Below are positions 8,505 to 17,050 of a DNA stretch of 64,000 nt, piece by piece (the stretch's first letter is position 1; every line of letters starts with the position of its first letter). The DNA is from an uncultured Arenicella sp. (GTDB lineage Bacteria; Pseudomonadota; Gammaproteobacteria; Arenicellales; Arenicellaceae), in assembly GCA_937974565.1 (NCBI GenBank), contig CALJWL010000030.1, forward strand, positions 1 to 64,000. The letters run 5' to 3'. A program made the translations under genes and the position numbers. The notes under the pieces are model-generated. The model made no database searches. It saw nothing but the letters and a program-made list of their open reading frames with translations, and was not told the origin of the DNA.

Positions 8505-9686
8505 ATGAAAACCCCTTCCCCCCTTGCGAGGTCTGTGCTTAAAAGCACAATTCGTAACTCTCTATTTATTGCCCCTCTGCTCGTCGCTACGAATACCGCG
8601 TCGGCTGCCGGTACTATTAAAATTTCTGACAATTCAAGCATTTCAGTTGGGGCTGGTCTTCGAACACAAGCTGTTGTTGCTGAAGATGCGGCACCTGATG
8701 GAGGAAGTGGCTTTGACTTTGACGTATCTAATATACGTTTATACGTCAGTGGTCAGGTCAATGACACGGTCAAATTCACATTCAATACTGAGCGCTGGGA
8801 TAACGAAATTGATGTTCTTGATGCCATAGCTCAGTTTGAGTTTTCAGAATACTTTAACGTATGGGCTGGCTTGATGCTCACTCCGGCTGATCGTATAGAA
8901 ATGAATGGGCCTTTTTATGGCCTAAGCTGGAATCAATATACCCAGCCTTTGTTTGCCTCTGATCAAGATGCGCCTGGTGACGGCATACCTGGTGTGGCTG
9001 GTTCTGTAGGTCGAGATACTGGCGTAACCGTTTGGGGAGCCGTCGATAAGTTTCAATACGCGATTGGTGTGTTTGACGGTGTTGAGGGTGGCCCTAATAC
9101 AAGTGATAACCCTCTGATTGCAGGTCGTTTTGCCTATAACTTTTTGAACAAAGAAGACAACCCTGCTTATTACACGTCAAGCACATACCATGGTGGCTTG
9201 GGTAATGTTTTTACACTCGGCTTATCATTTCAAACTCAATCGGATGGCGTTGGCTCAGCAGCTCAATCAGGTGATTTTTCGGGTGTCACGCTCGATCTTT
9301 TGTCAGAAACTGTTCTGTCGAACAATGATGTTTTGACGATCGAAGCTGAATATAAAAATTTCGATTCAGATTTCACTGGCACTCCGTCGGCCAACCCTAT
9401 TGATGGTTGTGACTTCTGTCTTTTTGACGGGACATCTACATTTGCAACAGCTGCTTATCTATTTAAAGGAGAAGGTTACGGCGACTTTCAACCTTACATC
9501 CGTTTTGTTAGCAACGACCCTTCTGAGGGAGAGTCTAGCGACTTAACAGAAATCGGCCTCAATTACATTATCAAAGGCCACAACGCTCGATTGAACATCA
9601 ATTACGGGAGCGGTGATGCAAACATCACTGGCTTTCAAGGTGCCGATACAGACGTGTTGTCAATTGGCTTTCAACTCCAAATCTAA
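8505..9686 (+). CDS. Outer-membrane porin of the urea uptake cluster
   Basis: A 393-residue beta-barrel-type protein with a signal peptide ending near NTASA-AGTIK. The mature chain has alternating short polar/hydrophobic strands, Asp/Gly-rich turns and a terminal aromatic-rich strand ending FQLQI. DVSNIRLYVSGQVNDTVKFTFNTE and the following GLMLTPADR segment resemble phosphate-selective-type (OprO/P-like) porins. These are often called FmdC when next to amide or urea transporters. ATG 8505 is preferred over an upstream TTG because it starts a normal signal peptide. It precedes urtA by 27 bases, so a role as urea or short-amide channel is inferred from context. Confidence 0.8.
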   Translation: MKTPSPLARSVLKSTIRNSLFIAPLLVATNTASAAGTIKISDNSSISVGAGLRTQAVVAEDAAPDGGSGFDFDVSNIRLYVSGQVNDTVKFTFNTERWDNEIDVLDAIAQFEFSEYFNVWAGLMLTPADRIEMNGPFYGLSWNQYTQPLFASDQDAPGDGIPGVAGSVGRDTGVTVWGAVDKFQYAIGVFDGVEGGPNTSDNPLIAGRFAYNFLNKEDNPAYYTSSTYHGGLGNVFTLGLSFQTQSDGVGSAAQSGDFSGVTLDLLSETVLSNNDVLTIEAEYKNFDSDFTGTPSANPIDGCDFCLFDGTSTFATAAYLFKGEGYGDFQPYIRFVSNDPSEGESSDLTEIGLNYIIKGHNARLNINYGSGDANITGFQGADTDVLSIGFQLQI

Positions 9687-9713
9687 TCTATCTACTTTTT
9701 CAGAGGACTAAAA

Positions 9714-11006
9714 ATGAAATTAAAGAACATAATGAGCAAAGTGGCGCTGGGTTTAGGCGCCTGTGCTATGGCGGTGAGCGTTCAAGTAAAAGCCGAAGAC
9801 ACGATTAAAGTCGGTGTATTGCACTCTCTTTCTGGCACTATGGCAATTTCTGAAACCACATTAAAAGACACTGTTTTAATGATGATTGATGAGCAAAACG
9901 CGGCTGGCGGTCTATTAGGTAAAAAACTTGAGCCGGTGGTCGTTGACCCCGCATCAAACTGGCCTTTGTTTGCTGAAAAAACCCGTGAGTTGATTTCTAA
10001 AAATGGCGTTGACGTGATTTTTGGCTGCTGGACATCCGTGTCTCGTAAATCGGCGCTTCCGGTTCTAGAAGAACTTAATGGCTTAATGTTTTATCCTGTT
10101 CAGTATGAAGGTGAAGAGTCTTCAAAAAATGTATTCTATACAGGCGCAGCGCCTAATCAACAGGCAATTCCGGCTGTTGATTATTTAGCTGAGGAACTTG
10201 AAGTTGAGCGTTGGGTGCTTGCCGGAACGGATTACGTTTACCCACGTACTACCAATAAAATTTTAGAAGCCTACTTGAAAAGCAAAGGTGTCGCCGCTGA
10301 AGACATCATGATCAACTACACACCGTTTGGTCATGCGGATTGGCAAGGTATTGTTTCGGATATCAAAAAATTCGGAAGCGCAGGTAAGAAAACCGCCGTT
10401 GTTTCAACGGTGAATGGCGATGCCAATGTGCCTTTTTATAAAGAGTTGGGTAACCAAGGAATTTCAGCTGAAGATATTCCAGTTGTGGCATTCTCTGTCG
10501 GTGAAGAGGAATTGTCTGGTTTTGATACCGCACCACTGGTTGGCCATTTAGCCGCATGGAACTACTTTCAAAGTGCCGAGTCTGATGCTAACGATGAATT
10601 CATCGCTAAATGGAAGTCTTTCATCAAAGACGATAAGCGTGTAACGAATGATCCAATGGAAGCCACTTACGTTGGTTTTAAAGCGTGGGCTAAAGCGGTT
10701 GAAAAAGCAGGTTCTACTGATGTGGATAAAGTTCGCTCAGCCATGTATGGAATTGAAGTGGCGAATTTAACGGGCGGCGTAGCAAAAGTGTTGCCAAACC
10801 ACCATTTCACTAAACCTGTGTTGATTGGCGAAATTCAAGCCGATGGTCAGTTTGAAATTGTGTCTCAAACTGAAGAAGTCGCTGGTGATGCATGGACGGA
10901 TCACTTAGAAGAAAGCGCTAAGATCATTTCTGATTGGCAAGACCCGAAAGTTAATTGCGGTAATTACAATACGGAAACAAAAGCATGCTCAGGTCAGAAC
11001 TTCTAA
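9714..11006 (+). CDS. urtA: Urea ABC transporter substrate-binding protein UrtA
   Basis: Periplasmic binding protein that delivers urea to UrtBCDE. The 430-residue protein has a signal peptide ending near VKA-EDTIKVG. The type-I periplasmic fold of the amide/urea-binding branch starts with KVGVLHSLSGTMAISE. GCWTSVSRKSALPVLE, LFYPVQYEGEESSKN and YVYPRTTNKILEAYL are diagnostic of the UrtA/FmdD group and set it apart from LivK amino-acid binders. It follows the porin and is itself followed by a strong terminator-like hairpin, probably giving more binding protein than membrane components. Confidence 0.95.
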   Translation: MKLKNIMSKVALGLGACAMAVSVQVKAEDTIKVGVLHSLSGTMAISETTLKDTVLMMIDEQNAAGGLLGKKLEPVVVDPASNWPLFAEKTRELISKNGVDVIFGCWTSVSRKSALPVLEELNGLMFYPVQYEGEESSKNVFYTGAAPNQQAIPAVDYLAEELEVERWVLAGTDYVYPRTTNKILEAYLKSKGVAAEDIMINYTPFGHADWQGIVSDIKKFGSAGKKTAVVSTVNGDANVPFYKELGNQGISAEDIPVVAFSVGEEELSGFDTAPLVGHLAAWNYFQSAESDANDEFIAKWKSFIKDDKRVTNDPMEATYVGFKAWAKAVEKAGSTDVDKVRSAMYGIEVANLTGGVAKVLPNHHFTKPVLIGEIQADGQFEIVSQTEEVAGDAWTDHLEESAKIISDWQDPKVNCGNYNTETKACSGQNF

Positions 11007-11029
11007 GCTGACCCATTGGTATTGCAACG

Positions 11030-11066
11030 ATCTTTGGGGAGAAAATTCTCCCCAAAGATTTTTATT
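11030..11066 (+). terminator. Strong stem-loop between urtA and urtB
   Basis: ATCTTTGGGGAGAA pairs perfectly with TTCTCCCCAAAGAT around a two-base loop (11030-11059), then TTTTATTTTTG follows. It has every mark of an intrinsic terminator. In its position between a binding-protein gene and the permease genes it probably attenuates read-through. Confidence 0.88.
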
Positions 11067-11098
11067 TTTGACTTAGAAAATATTTTAAAATGCCATGT

Positions 11099-11114
11099 TG
11101 GCACACGGTTTTCA
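11099..11114 (+). promoter_or_regulatory. Weak sigma-54-like promoter candidate before urtB
   Basis: TGGCACACGGTTTTCA has a perfect -24 TGGCAC and correct spacing, but TTTCA in place of the -12 TTGCA. It lies behind the urtA terminator, 109 bases before urtB. A nitrogen-controlled promoter would fit here, but the missing GC at -12 keeps this tentative. Confidence 0.25.
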
Positions 11115-11222
11115 ACGTATTCCAACGCGGTTCTTTTATATTCAACCATGTCAATCGCGTCATAAATTAATAATTATTGAGTGGTGTGCGAAGGCGTTTG
11201 AGGCGTATCAGAAAGATCCCAT

Positions 11223-12959
11223 ATGAGTACTACTAACCCCCATAAATTGCGCAATGCGGTGCTTTTTCTGGTCGGGGCGATATTATTGATGTTCATGGCT
11301 GAGGTTTTTAGCGCTGATAGCGCTTCATCCGACACCAGTGTCATTAAGCCCTTGCTTGCACCTAATAGTAGCGACCCTAGTCAGCCAGATACCTTTAACT
11401 CTATCGACGGTTCTATTGACTCTATTGCGCAAAAGCTGGCATCAGCAAAACTTAAAAAAATCCCCAGTGTTGTTGATGAATTGATCAACAATGCAACAAC
11501 TAAAGAGCAAGAAAATTTAGCACTCGCTTATATTACAGCCCTTCTTGAAGGTGAGTTGTATTCTCGCCGAAGCAACTCACAATTGGTCCTTGCTAAAGTG
11601 ACGCAAGAGAAGTCTTTCGATCTCTACAACATTAAAGACACCCAACTCATTGAGTCTGATGTTAACAAGAAAAGTATCAAAAAAATCAGATCGTCCAATA
11701 AGGTCAGAAAATTTCTAAGAACATCAATCGCTAAAATTCAATTAAGCAGCGCTGATGTTAATCAGCGGATCAAGTCCGTCACTAACTTGATGTCAAACGT
11801 CGATGCACAAGCATTAATGTTATTAGAAGAGGCTCGTCTCAAAGAAACAAACATTAAGGTAAAAAACAAGCTTGACGATGCCATTGCCCTAGGGAATTTA
11901 GCCAGTAATAATGAGCTTGATGTTATTACTGCGTTAGAACATTTAGAAGGCAATCTTGAGCCTCAAGTGAGAAATGCCATTACCAAGTTATTAAACCAAG
12001 ACACACCCAAATCAATAGAGTCTTTGGCTATTAAGACCTTTGATTCAATTGAGAAAAAAGTCAAATTTAACGGTTACATTGAGCGTATTTTCTTCGGTCT
12101 CAGCTTAGGGTCAATCCTGCTTCTTGTGGCGGCTGGGTTAGCTATTACTTTTGGCGTGATGGGCGTCATTAATATGGCGCACGGAGAGTTAATAATGATC
12201 GGTGCATACACAACGTATGTTGTTCAATTACTCATGCCTAATTACATCGAATATTCATTGCTGGTCGCCTTGCCTGCCGCCTTTATTGTGTCTGGCTTAT
12301 TTGGCATTGGAATTGAACGCGGCGTTATACAGTTTCTAAAAGGCCGGCCTCTTGAGACTCTGCTAGCCACTTTTGGCATTAGCTTAGTGTTGCAGCAATT
12401 AGTTCGCACGATTTTTTCTCCGCTTAATCGCCAAGTAGTCAGTCCAGAATTCATGAGCGGCGCATTGCAAATAAACCCCGTTCTGTCACTGACGTACAAT
12501 CGCATTTACATACTGGTTTTTGCCTTAGTTGTGTTTTTTCTTCTGCAATTACTCATGCGTAAAACGTCTCTTGGTTTAAACGTGAGGGCCGTTTCGCAAA
12601 ATCGTAATATGGCCAGAGCCATGGGCATACGATCTGAATGGGTGGATGCCATGACGTTCGGTTTGGGCTCTGGCATTGCTGGGTTGGCGGGGGTTGCCCT
12701 GACTCAAATAACAAACGTAGGCCCAAACTTAGGTCAATCTTACATAATTGACTCGTTTATGGTGGTTGTATTTGGTGGGGTTGGCAACTTGTGGGGGACT
12801 TTGGTTGGTGCCTTCACTGTCGGCGCTTTGAACAAGTTTTTGGAGCCAGTTACCGGCACGGTACTCGCTACTATCATCGTTTTGGTACTGATTATTTTAT
12901 TTATTCAACGACGCCCTCGTGGCCTGTTTCCACAAAAAGGGCGAGCGGCTGACTCATGA
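11223..12959 (+). CDS. urtB: Urea ABC transporter permease UrtB
   Basis: Inner-membrane permease of the LivH type, one half of the urea channel. Its 578 residues fall into two parts. An N-terminal membrane anchor or signal leads into a helical, mostly polar extracytoplasmic region of about 250 residues. From about residue 285 the LivH-like core begins with GSILLLVAAGLAITFGVMG and NMAHGELIMIGAYT, and ends with a QRRPRGLFPQKGR tail. The long N-terminal region is a known feature of proteobacterial UrtB. It overlaps urtC by four bases (ATGA), indicating coupled translation. Confidence 0.94.
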   Translation: MSTTNPHKLRNAVLFLVGAILLMFMAEVFSADSASSDTSVIKPLLAPNSSDPSQPDTFNSIDGSIDSIAQKLASAKLKKIPSVVDELINNATTKEQENLALAYITALLEGELYSRRSNSQLVLAKVTQEKSFDLYNIKDTQLIESDVNKKSIKKIRSSNKVRKFLRTSIAKIQLSSADVNQRIKSVTNLMSNVDAQALMLLEEARLKETNIKVKNKLDDAIALGNLASNNELDVITALEHLEGNLEPQVRNAITKLLNQDTPKSIESLAIKTFDSIEKKVKFNGYIERIFFGLSLGSILLLVAAGLAITFGVMGVINMAHGELIMIGAYTTYVVQLLMPNYIEYSLLVALPAAFIVSGLFGIGIERGVIQFLKGRPLETLLATFGISLVLQQLVRTIFSPLNRQVVSPEFMSGALQINPVLSLTYNRIYILVFALVVFFLLQLLMRKTSLGLNVRAVSQNRNMARAMGIRSEWVDAMTFGLGSGIAGLAGVALTQITNVGPNLGQSYIIDSFMVVVFGGVGNLWGTLVGAFTVGALNKFLEPVTGTVLATIIVLVLIILFIQRRPRGLFPQKGRAADS

Positions 12960-14227
12960 CATCAATAAACACAAATTTAAACAACGAAAAAAACGATAGA
13001 AAGACGGCTCTATCAAAAGCAACTGGTGCGTATAAACGCCCTAGCCTGCTCTCCGAACAGAGTTCTTACTGGCTGATGATTATCACCGCAATAATAGTTG
13101 CGTATGCGTCGATTGGTAATTTGCTAATACCGGAAAGCTCAGCGCTTCACGTGAGTACCCACACGGTGACATTGCTGGGCAAATATTTATGCTACGCATT
13201 GCTGGCGTTATCAGTCGATGTCATTTGGGGCTACTGCGGTATATTAAGCCTAGGTCATGGGGCATTTTTTGCTCTTGGTGGCTACGGTATGGGCATGTAC
13301 CTAATGCGTCAAATTGGGTCGCGTGGTGTTTACGCCGACCCCGTTTTACCAGACTTTATGGTGTTTTTGAACTGGAGCGAATTGCCTTGGTTTTGGCATG
13401 GTTTTGACCAATTATGGTATGCCATCATTATGATCATGTTGGTACCTGGCTTGCTCGCTTTCGTATTCGGTTACCTTGCCTTTAGGTCACGTGTCACCGG
13501 GGTTTATTTATCCATTATGACTCAGGCACTGACATACGCACTGATGCTGGCATTTTTTCGTAATGAGATGGGCTTTGGTGGCAATAATGGAATGACCGAC
13601 TTTAAAGACATCATGGGTTTTAGTTTGCAAGCGGATGGTACTCGGGTTGCCTTATTTGTGATCACGGCAATCACGTTACTCGGAGCTTATTTACTGAGTA
13701 AATGGTTAATGTCATCAAAATTTGGGCGCATTATCATCTCCATTCGAGATTCGGAAGATCGAAGCCGGTTCATCGGCTATCGAACCGAGCGCTATAAGGT
13801 CTGGTTGTTTGTTTATTCTGCCGTGCTTGCGGGTATCGCCGGGGCTTTGTATGTGCCGCAAGTTGGTATCATTAACCCTAGTGAATTCACGCCACTTAAT
13901 TCCATTGAACTTGTGGTATGGGTTGCGGTTGGTGGACGCGGCACCTTGTACGGTGCCATTGCCGGTGCCATTTTAGTCAATTTTGCCAAAACTCGTTTCA
14001 CCGGCATTTTCCCTGAAGCATGGTTGTTTGCCTTAGGTGGTCTTTTCGTATTCGTCACCATCTTTTTACCTAAGGGTGTGGCGGGCTTTATCACTCAATG
14101 GCGTGGTAATACTGGCGAAGAAACACCAATCTCAACCGATGCTCCTTCCACACTAGAGCAAGCCCCCCTTACTCAGTCCCAAAATTCTGATAAAAACATG
14201 AAAAGCGACTTGACGGGTAATGAGTAA
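12956..14227 (+). CDS. urtC: Urea ABC transporter permease UrtC
   Basis: LivM-type inner-membrane permease partner of UrtB, 423 residues. Conserved parts include DVIWGYCGILSLGHGAFFALGGYGMGMYLM, FGYLAFRSRVTGVYLSIMTQ, SIRDSEDRSRFIGYR and VAVGGRGTLYGAIAGAILVN. UrtC and UrtB pair to form the channel. The gene starts within the urtB stop and ends directly against the urtD start codon, with no spacer. The extreme N-terminus and a Ser/Thr/Gln-rich C-terminal tail are not conserved family parts. Confidence 0.94.
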   Translation: MTSINTNLNNEKNDRKTALSKATGAYKRPSLLSEQSSYWLMIITAIIVAYASIGNLLIPESSALHVSTHTVTLLGKYLCYALLALSVDVIWGYCGILSLGHGAFFALGGYGMGMYLMRQIGSRGVYADPVLPDFMVFLNWSELPWFWHGFDQLWYAIIMIMLVPGLLAFVFGYLAFRSRVTGVYLSIMTQALTYALMLAFFRNEMGFGGNNGMTDFKDIMGFSLQADGTRVALFVITAITLLGAYLLSKWLMSSKFGRIIISIRDSEDRSRFIGYRTERYKVWLFVYSAVLAGIAGALYVPQVGIINPSEFTPLNSIELVVWVAVGGRGTLYGAIAGAILVNFAKTRFTGIFPEAWLFALGGLFVFVTIFLPKGVAGFITQWRGNTGEETPISTDAPSTLEQAPLTQSQNSDKNMKSDLTGNE

Positions 14228-15061
14228 ATGAAAAATAGCAAAACGTTAAATAAAGTACGTGACTACTTTAACATTGAGTACCATCAAGCCGTTACAGAGC
14301 CAAGAATTGATATTTCAAAAGACATCATTCTTTACATAGAAGGCTTAACGGTCAGTTTTGATGGCTTTAAGGCACTCAATGACCTGAACCTCTACATCAA
14401 TGACGGTGAGCTAAGGTGCCTTATTGGTGCAAATGGCGCTGGTAAAACAACATTAATGGACGTGATTACCGGTAAAACAGCTTGTGATTCTGGCTCAGCT
14501 TTTTTCGGTCAACACATTGACTTATTAGAACGTAGCGAAGCCGAAATAGCCCAACTAGGCATTGGCCGAAAATTTCAAAAGCCTTCGATTTTCGAGGCCT
14601 TAGATGTATATTCTAATCTCGAACTTTCATTGAAACTCAATAAGTCAGTAATGAGTTCAATCAGAGCTAGCTTAAACAATGAGTCTCGTGATCGTATTGC
14701 GCAGGTACTTTCTATTATTGGGTTAGCTCCACATTACAAACAACTTGCTGGAGCCCTGTCTCATGGGCAAAAACAATGGTTAGAAATTGGTATGTTGCTG
14801 TGCGCTGACCCCAGAGTCTTGTTGGTGGACGAACCCGTAGCAGGCATGACCGCTCAAGAAACAGAACGAACAGCCGAATTGCTTACTTCTTTAGCCGGTG
14901 AACGGACGGTTATTGTGGTTGAGCATGATATGGAGTTTGTTCGCAGTATTGCGCGTGAAGTAACCGTTCTTCATCAAGGCTCAGTGTTAGCCGAAGGGTC
15001 GATGGATGAAATACAATCAAACCCAGCTGTAATCGAAGTTTATCTTGGAGAAACAACATGA
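14228..15061 (+). CDS. urtD: Urea ABC transporter ATP-binding protein UrtD
   Basis: ATPase of the LivG type that powers urea import, 277 residues. Walker A is GANGAGKTT near residues 67-75, the signature is LSHGQKQWLEIGM (His in place of Gly, as is usual in UrtD), Walker B is LLVDEPVAGM, and the switch histidine is in VVEHDMEFV. GIGRKFQKPSIFEAL is typical of the family. It abuts urtC directly and overlaps urtE by four bases. Confidence 0.95.
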   Translation: MKNSKTLNKVRDYFNIEYHQAVTEPRIDISKDIILYIEGLTVSFDGFKALNDLNLYINDGELRCLIGANGAGKTTLMDVITGKTACDSGSAFFGQHIDLLERSEAEIAQLGIGRKFQKPSIFEALDVYSNLELSLKLNKSVMSSIRASLNNESRDRIAQVLSIIGLAPHYKQLAGALSHGQKQWLEIGMLLCADPRVLLVDEPVAGMTAQETERTAELLTSLAGERTVIVVEHDMEFVRSIAREVTVLHQGSVLAEGSMDEIQSNPAVIEVYLGETT

Positions 15062-15753
15062 TTCAATTCGACAAGGTGAACCAACTCTATGGCAGTTCAC
15101 AGATACTTTGGGATCTAAATCTTAATATTCGTTCTGGTTCTGTAACTTGTGTTATGGGGCGCAACGGCGTTGGGAAAACAACCGCACTCAAAGTTCTTAT
15201 GGGGTTGTTACCAACGAAAACAGGGGAGATACTCTATGAAGGTGAGGATATCACTGCTTGGAACGCCGAACGTCGCGCCCATGAAGGCATTGGTTATGTT
15301 CCTCAAGGGCGCGATATATTTGCGCAATTAACAGTGGAAGAAAACCTAAAAATTGGCTTGGCTTGTCGAAAAGACAAAGCCAAAAAAGTCCCCAGTAAAA
15401 TTTTTGATCTGTTTCCAGTTTTACACGACATGCGTACTCGCCGAGGTGGTGATTTGTCGGGGGGGCAACAACAGCAATTGGCTATTGGTCGAGCCCTTGT
15501 AATTGAACCCAAAGTACTTATTCTAGATGAGCCAAACGAAGGTATTCAGCCTAATATTGTTCAGCAAATAGGCGATGTTATTTTGCAACTTAATAAGCAA
15601 GAGCAGTTAACGGTTCTTTTGGTCGAACAAAAATTGGGCTTTGCTCGTCGTGTGGGAAGTCATTTCACTTTGATGGAAAAAGGCAGTGCCGTTGCATCGG
15701 GTTCCATGAGCGACTTATCAGACGAGTTAATTGCAAAACATTTGGCCGTATAA
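15058..15753 (+). CDS. urtE: Urea ABC transporter ATP-binding protein UrtE
   Basis: Second ATPase of the transporter, LivF type, 231 residues. Walker A is GRNGVGKTT (residues 34-42), the signature LSGGQQQQLAIGRAL, and Walker B VLILDEPNEGI. YEGEDITAW and YVPQGRDIFAQLTVEENL are family motifs. ATG overlaps the urtD stop (ATGA). The ureD coding region begins within about ten bases of its end, so transporter and enzyme genes are cotranscribed. Confidence 0.95.
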   Translation: MIQFDKVNQLYGSSQILWDLNLNIRSGSVTCVMGRNGVGKTTALKVLMGLLPTKTGEILYEGEDITAWNAERRAHEGIGYVPQGRDIFAQLTVEENLKIGLACRKDKAKKVPSKIFDLFPVLHDMRTRRGGDLSGGQQQQLAIGRALVIEPKVLILDEPNEGIQPNIVQQIGDVILQLNKQEQLTVLLVEQKLGFARRVGSHFTLMEKGSAVASGSMSDLSDELIAKHLAV

Positions 15754-15763
15754 ACTCAGTTTC

Positions 15764-16711
15764 ATGGCATTACCATATTTAAGTGACAATGCAAACCATT
15801 ATTCTATGAGCGACGCGCATGACAAGTCTGACGCACGTGCTGTTGCCGCTCAGAGCATGAAAGCCGGTGAGTGGCATGCCAATTTGGGGTTGCAAATTGA
15901 ACAGCGTTCAACCGGTGCTAGGCTGGTAAGTTATAAACGTAATGGCCCCTTGCACATACAAAAAGCCTTTTATCCTGAAGGTCAGGATATGGCGCATTTG
16001 TATATTTTGCACCCGCCCGGCGGTTTGGTGTCTGGGGATTCGTTAACAGTCAATGCTCAGATCGGCCACAACAGTGCAGCCCTCATTACAACGCCCGGTG
16101 CCGGAAGAATTTATGGCTCAGGAAAATCGGTAAAGCATCAAGTGCAGCACAATAATTTGCGTATTGCTGCGCACGCCAGTCTTGAATGGTTTCCAATGGA
16201 AACGCTGTTTTATTCGGGTTCTAATGGTGTCAGTCATACCCGCATAGACATTGACGATGGCGGCACTTTTATGGGCTGGGACATTGCCAGCTTAGGGTTG
16301 CCCGCCAGCGATCGCCCGTTTACCTCAGGCAAAGTGCGTCAAGTGATGGAAATATTCCACAAAGGTAAACTTTCATGGATTGAGCGTTGGCGTTTTAATT
16401 CAAAAGATCATGACTTTTTAAACAGCGTGGTTGGCCTAAATGGTTACAGCGCAAACGGGGTCTTTGTCGCTGGCCCTTTTTCGGGTGAATTGCCTGAAAA
16501 ACTGATCAAACGGCTTCATTCTTTATGTCAAACGGTAAGTAAAAATAATCATGGCGTTGCTGGAGTAACACAAATTAACCAATGGTTAGCCATGAGATAC
16601 GTTGGCATAAGCACCACTCATGCGCGAGAATACTTTACTCAGGCTTGGCGAGAGCTTCGCCCAGAATTATTAAACCGAAAAGCATGCCCTCCCCGTATTT
16701 GGGCCTGCTAA
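15764..16711 (+). CDS. ureD: Urease accessory protein UreD (UreH)
   Basis: Urease maturation factor that binds apo-urease and recruits UreF and UreG for nickel insertion. Conserved motifs are [40 protein letters not shown] and [11 protein letters not shown]. From ATG 15764 the product is 315 residues. ATG 15806 is also possible (301 residues), and neither has a clear ribosome site, so the exact start is open. The family core starts near [12 protein letters not shown]. It heads the urease part of the operon, right after urtE. Confidence 0.93.
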   Translation: MALPYLSDNANHYSMSDAHDKSDARAVAAQSMKAGEWHANLGLQIEQRSTGARLVSYKRNGPLHIQKAFYPEGQDMAHLYILHPPGGLVSGDSLTVNAQIGHNSAALITTPGAGRIYGSGKSVKHQVQHNNLRIAAHASLEWFPMETLFYSGSNGVSHTRIDIDDGGTFMGWDIASLGLPASDRPFTSGKVRQVMEIFHKGKLSWIERWRFNSKDHDFLNSVVGLNGYSANGVFVAGPFSGELPEKLIKRLHSLCQTVSKNNHGVAGVTQINQWLAMRYVGISTTHAREYFTQAWRELRPELLNRKACPPRIWAC

Positions 16712-16736
16712 GCATTATTGGAGAATAATAGAGATC

Positions 16737-17039
16737 ATGGATTTACTACCCAGAGAAAAAGACAAATTGCTTTTGTTTACTGCCGCACTAATGGCCGAAC
16801 GAAGGCTGATGCGCGGTGTTAAATTAAATTATCCTGAAACAGTCGCTTATTTAAGCATGATCATCATTGAAGGGGCTCGCGATGGCAAAACGGTGGCCGA
16901 ATTAATGAGTGAAGGTCGCGAAGTTCTGACTATTGATCAAGTGATGCCGGGCGTCGCTGAACTGGTTGACGAGGTTCAAGTCGAGGCCACATTCCCAGAT
17001 GGAACCAAGCTGGTTACCGTACACCAACCCATTAACTAG
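16737..17039 (+). CDS. ureA: Urease subunit gamma UreA
   Basis: Smallest structural subunit of the nickel urease, exactly the usual 100 residues. Family sequence is seen throughout: [80 protein letters not shown] ribosome site GGAG lies ahead of ATG 16737. It is followed 11 bases later by the fused beta-alpha subunit gene. Confidence 0.97.
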   Translation: MDLLPREKDKLLLFTAALMAERRLMRGVKLNYPETVAYLSMIIIEGARDGKTVAELMSEGREVLTIDQVMPGVAELVDEVQVEATFPDGTKLVTVHQPIN

Positions 17040-17050
17040 CACGGTTAATT

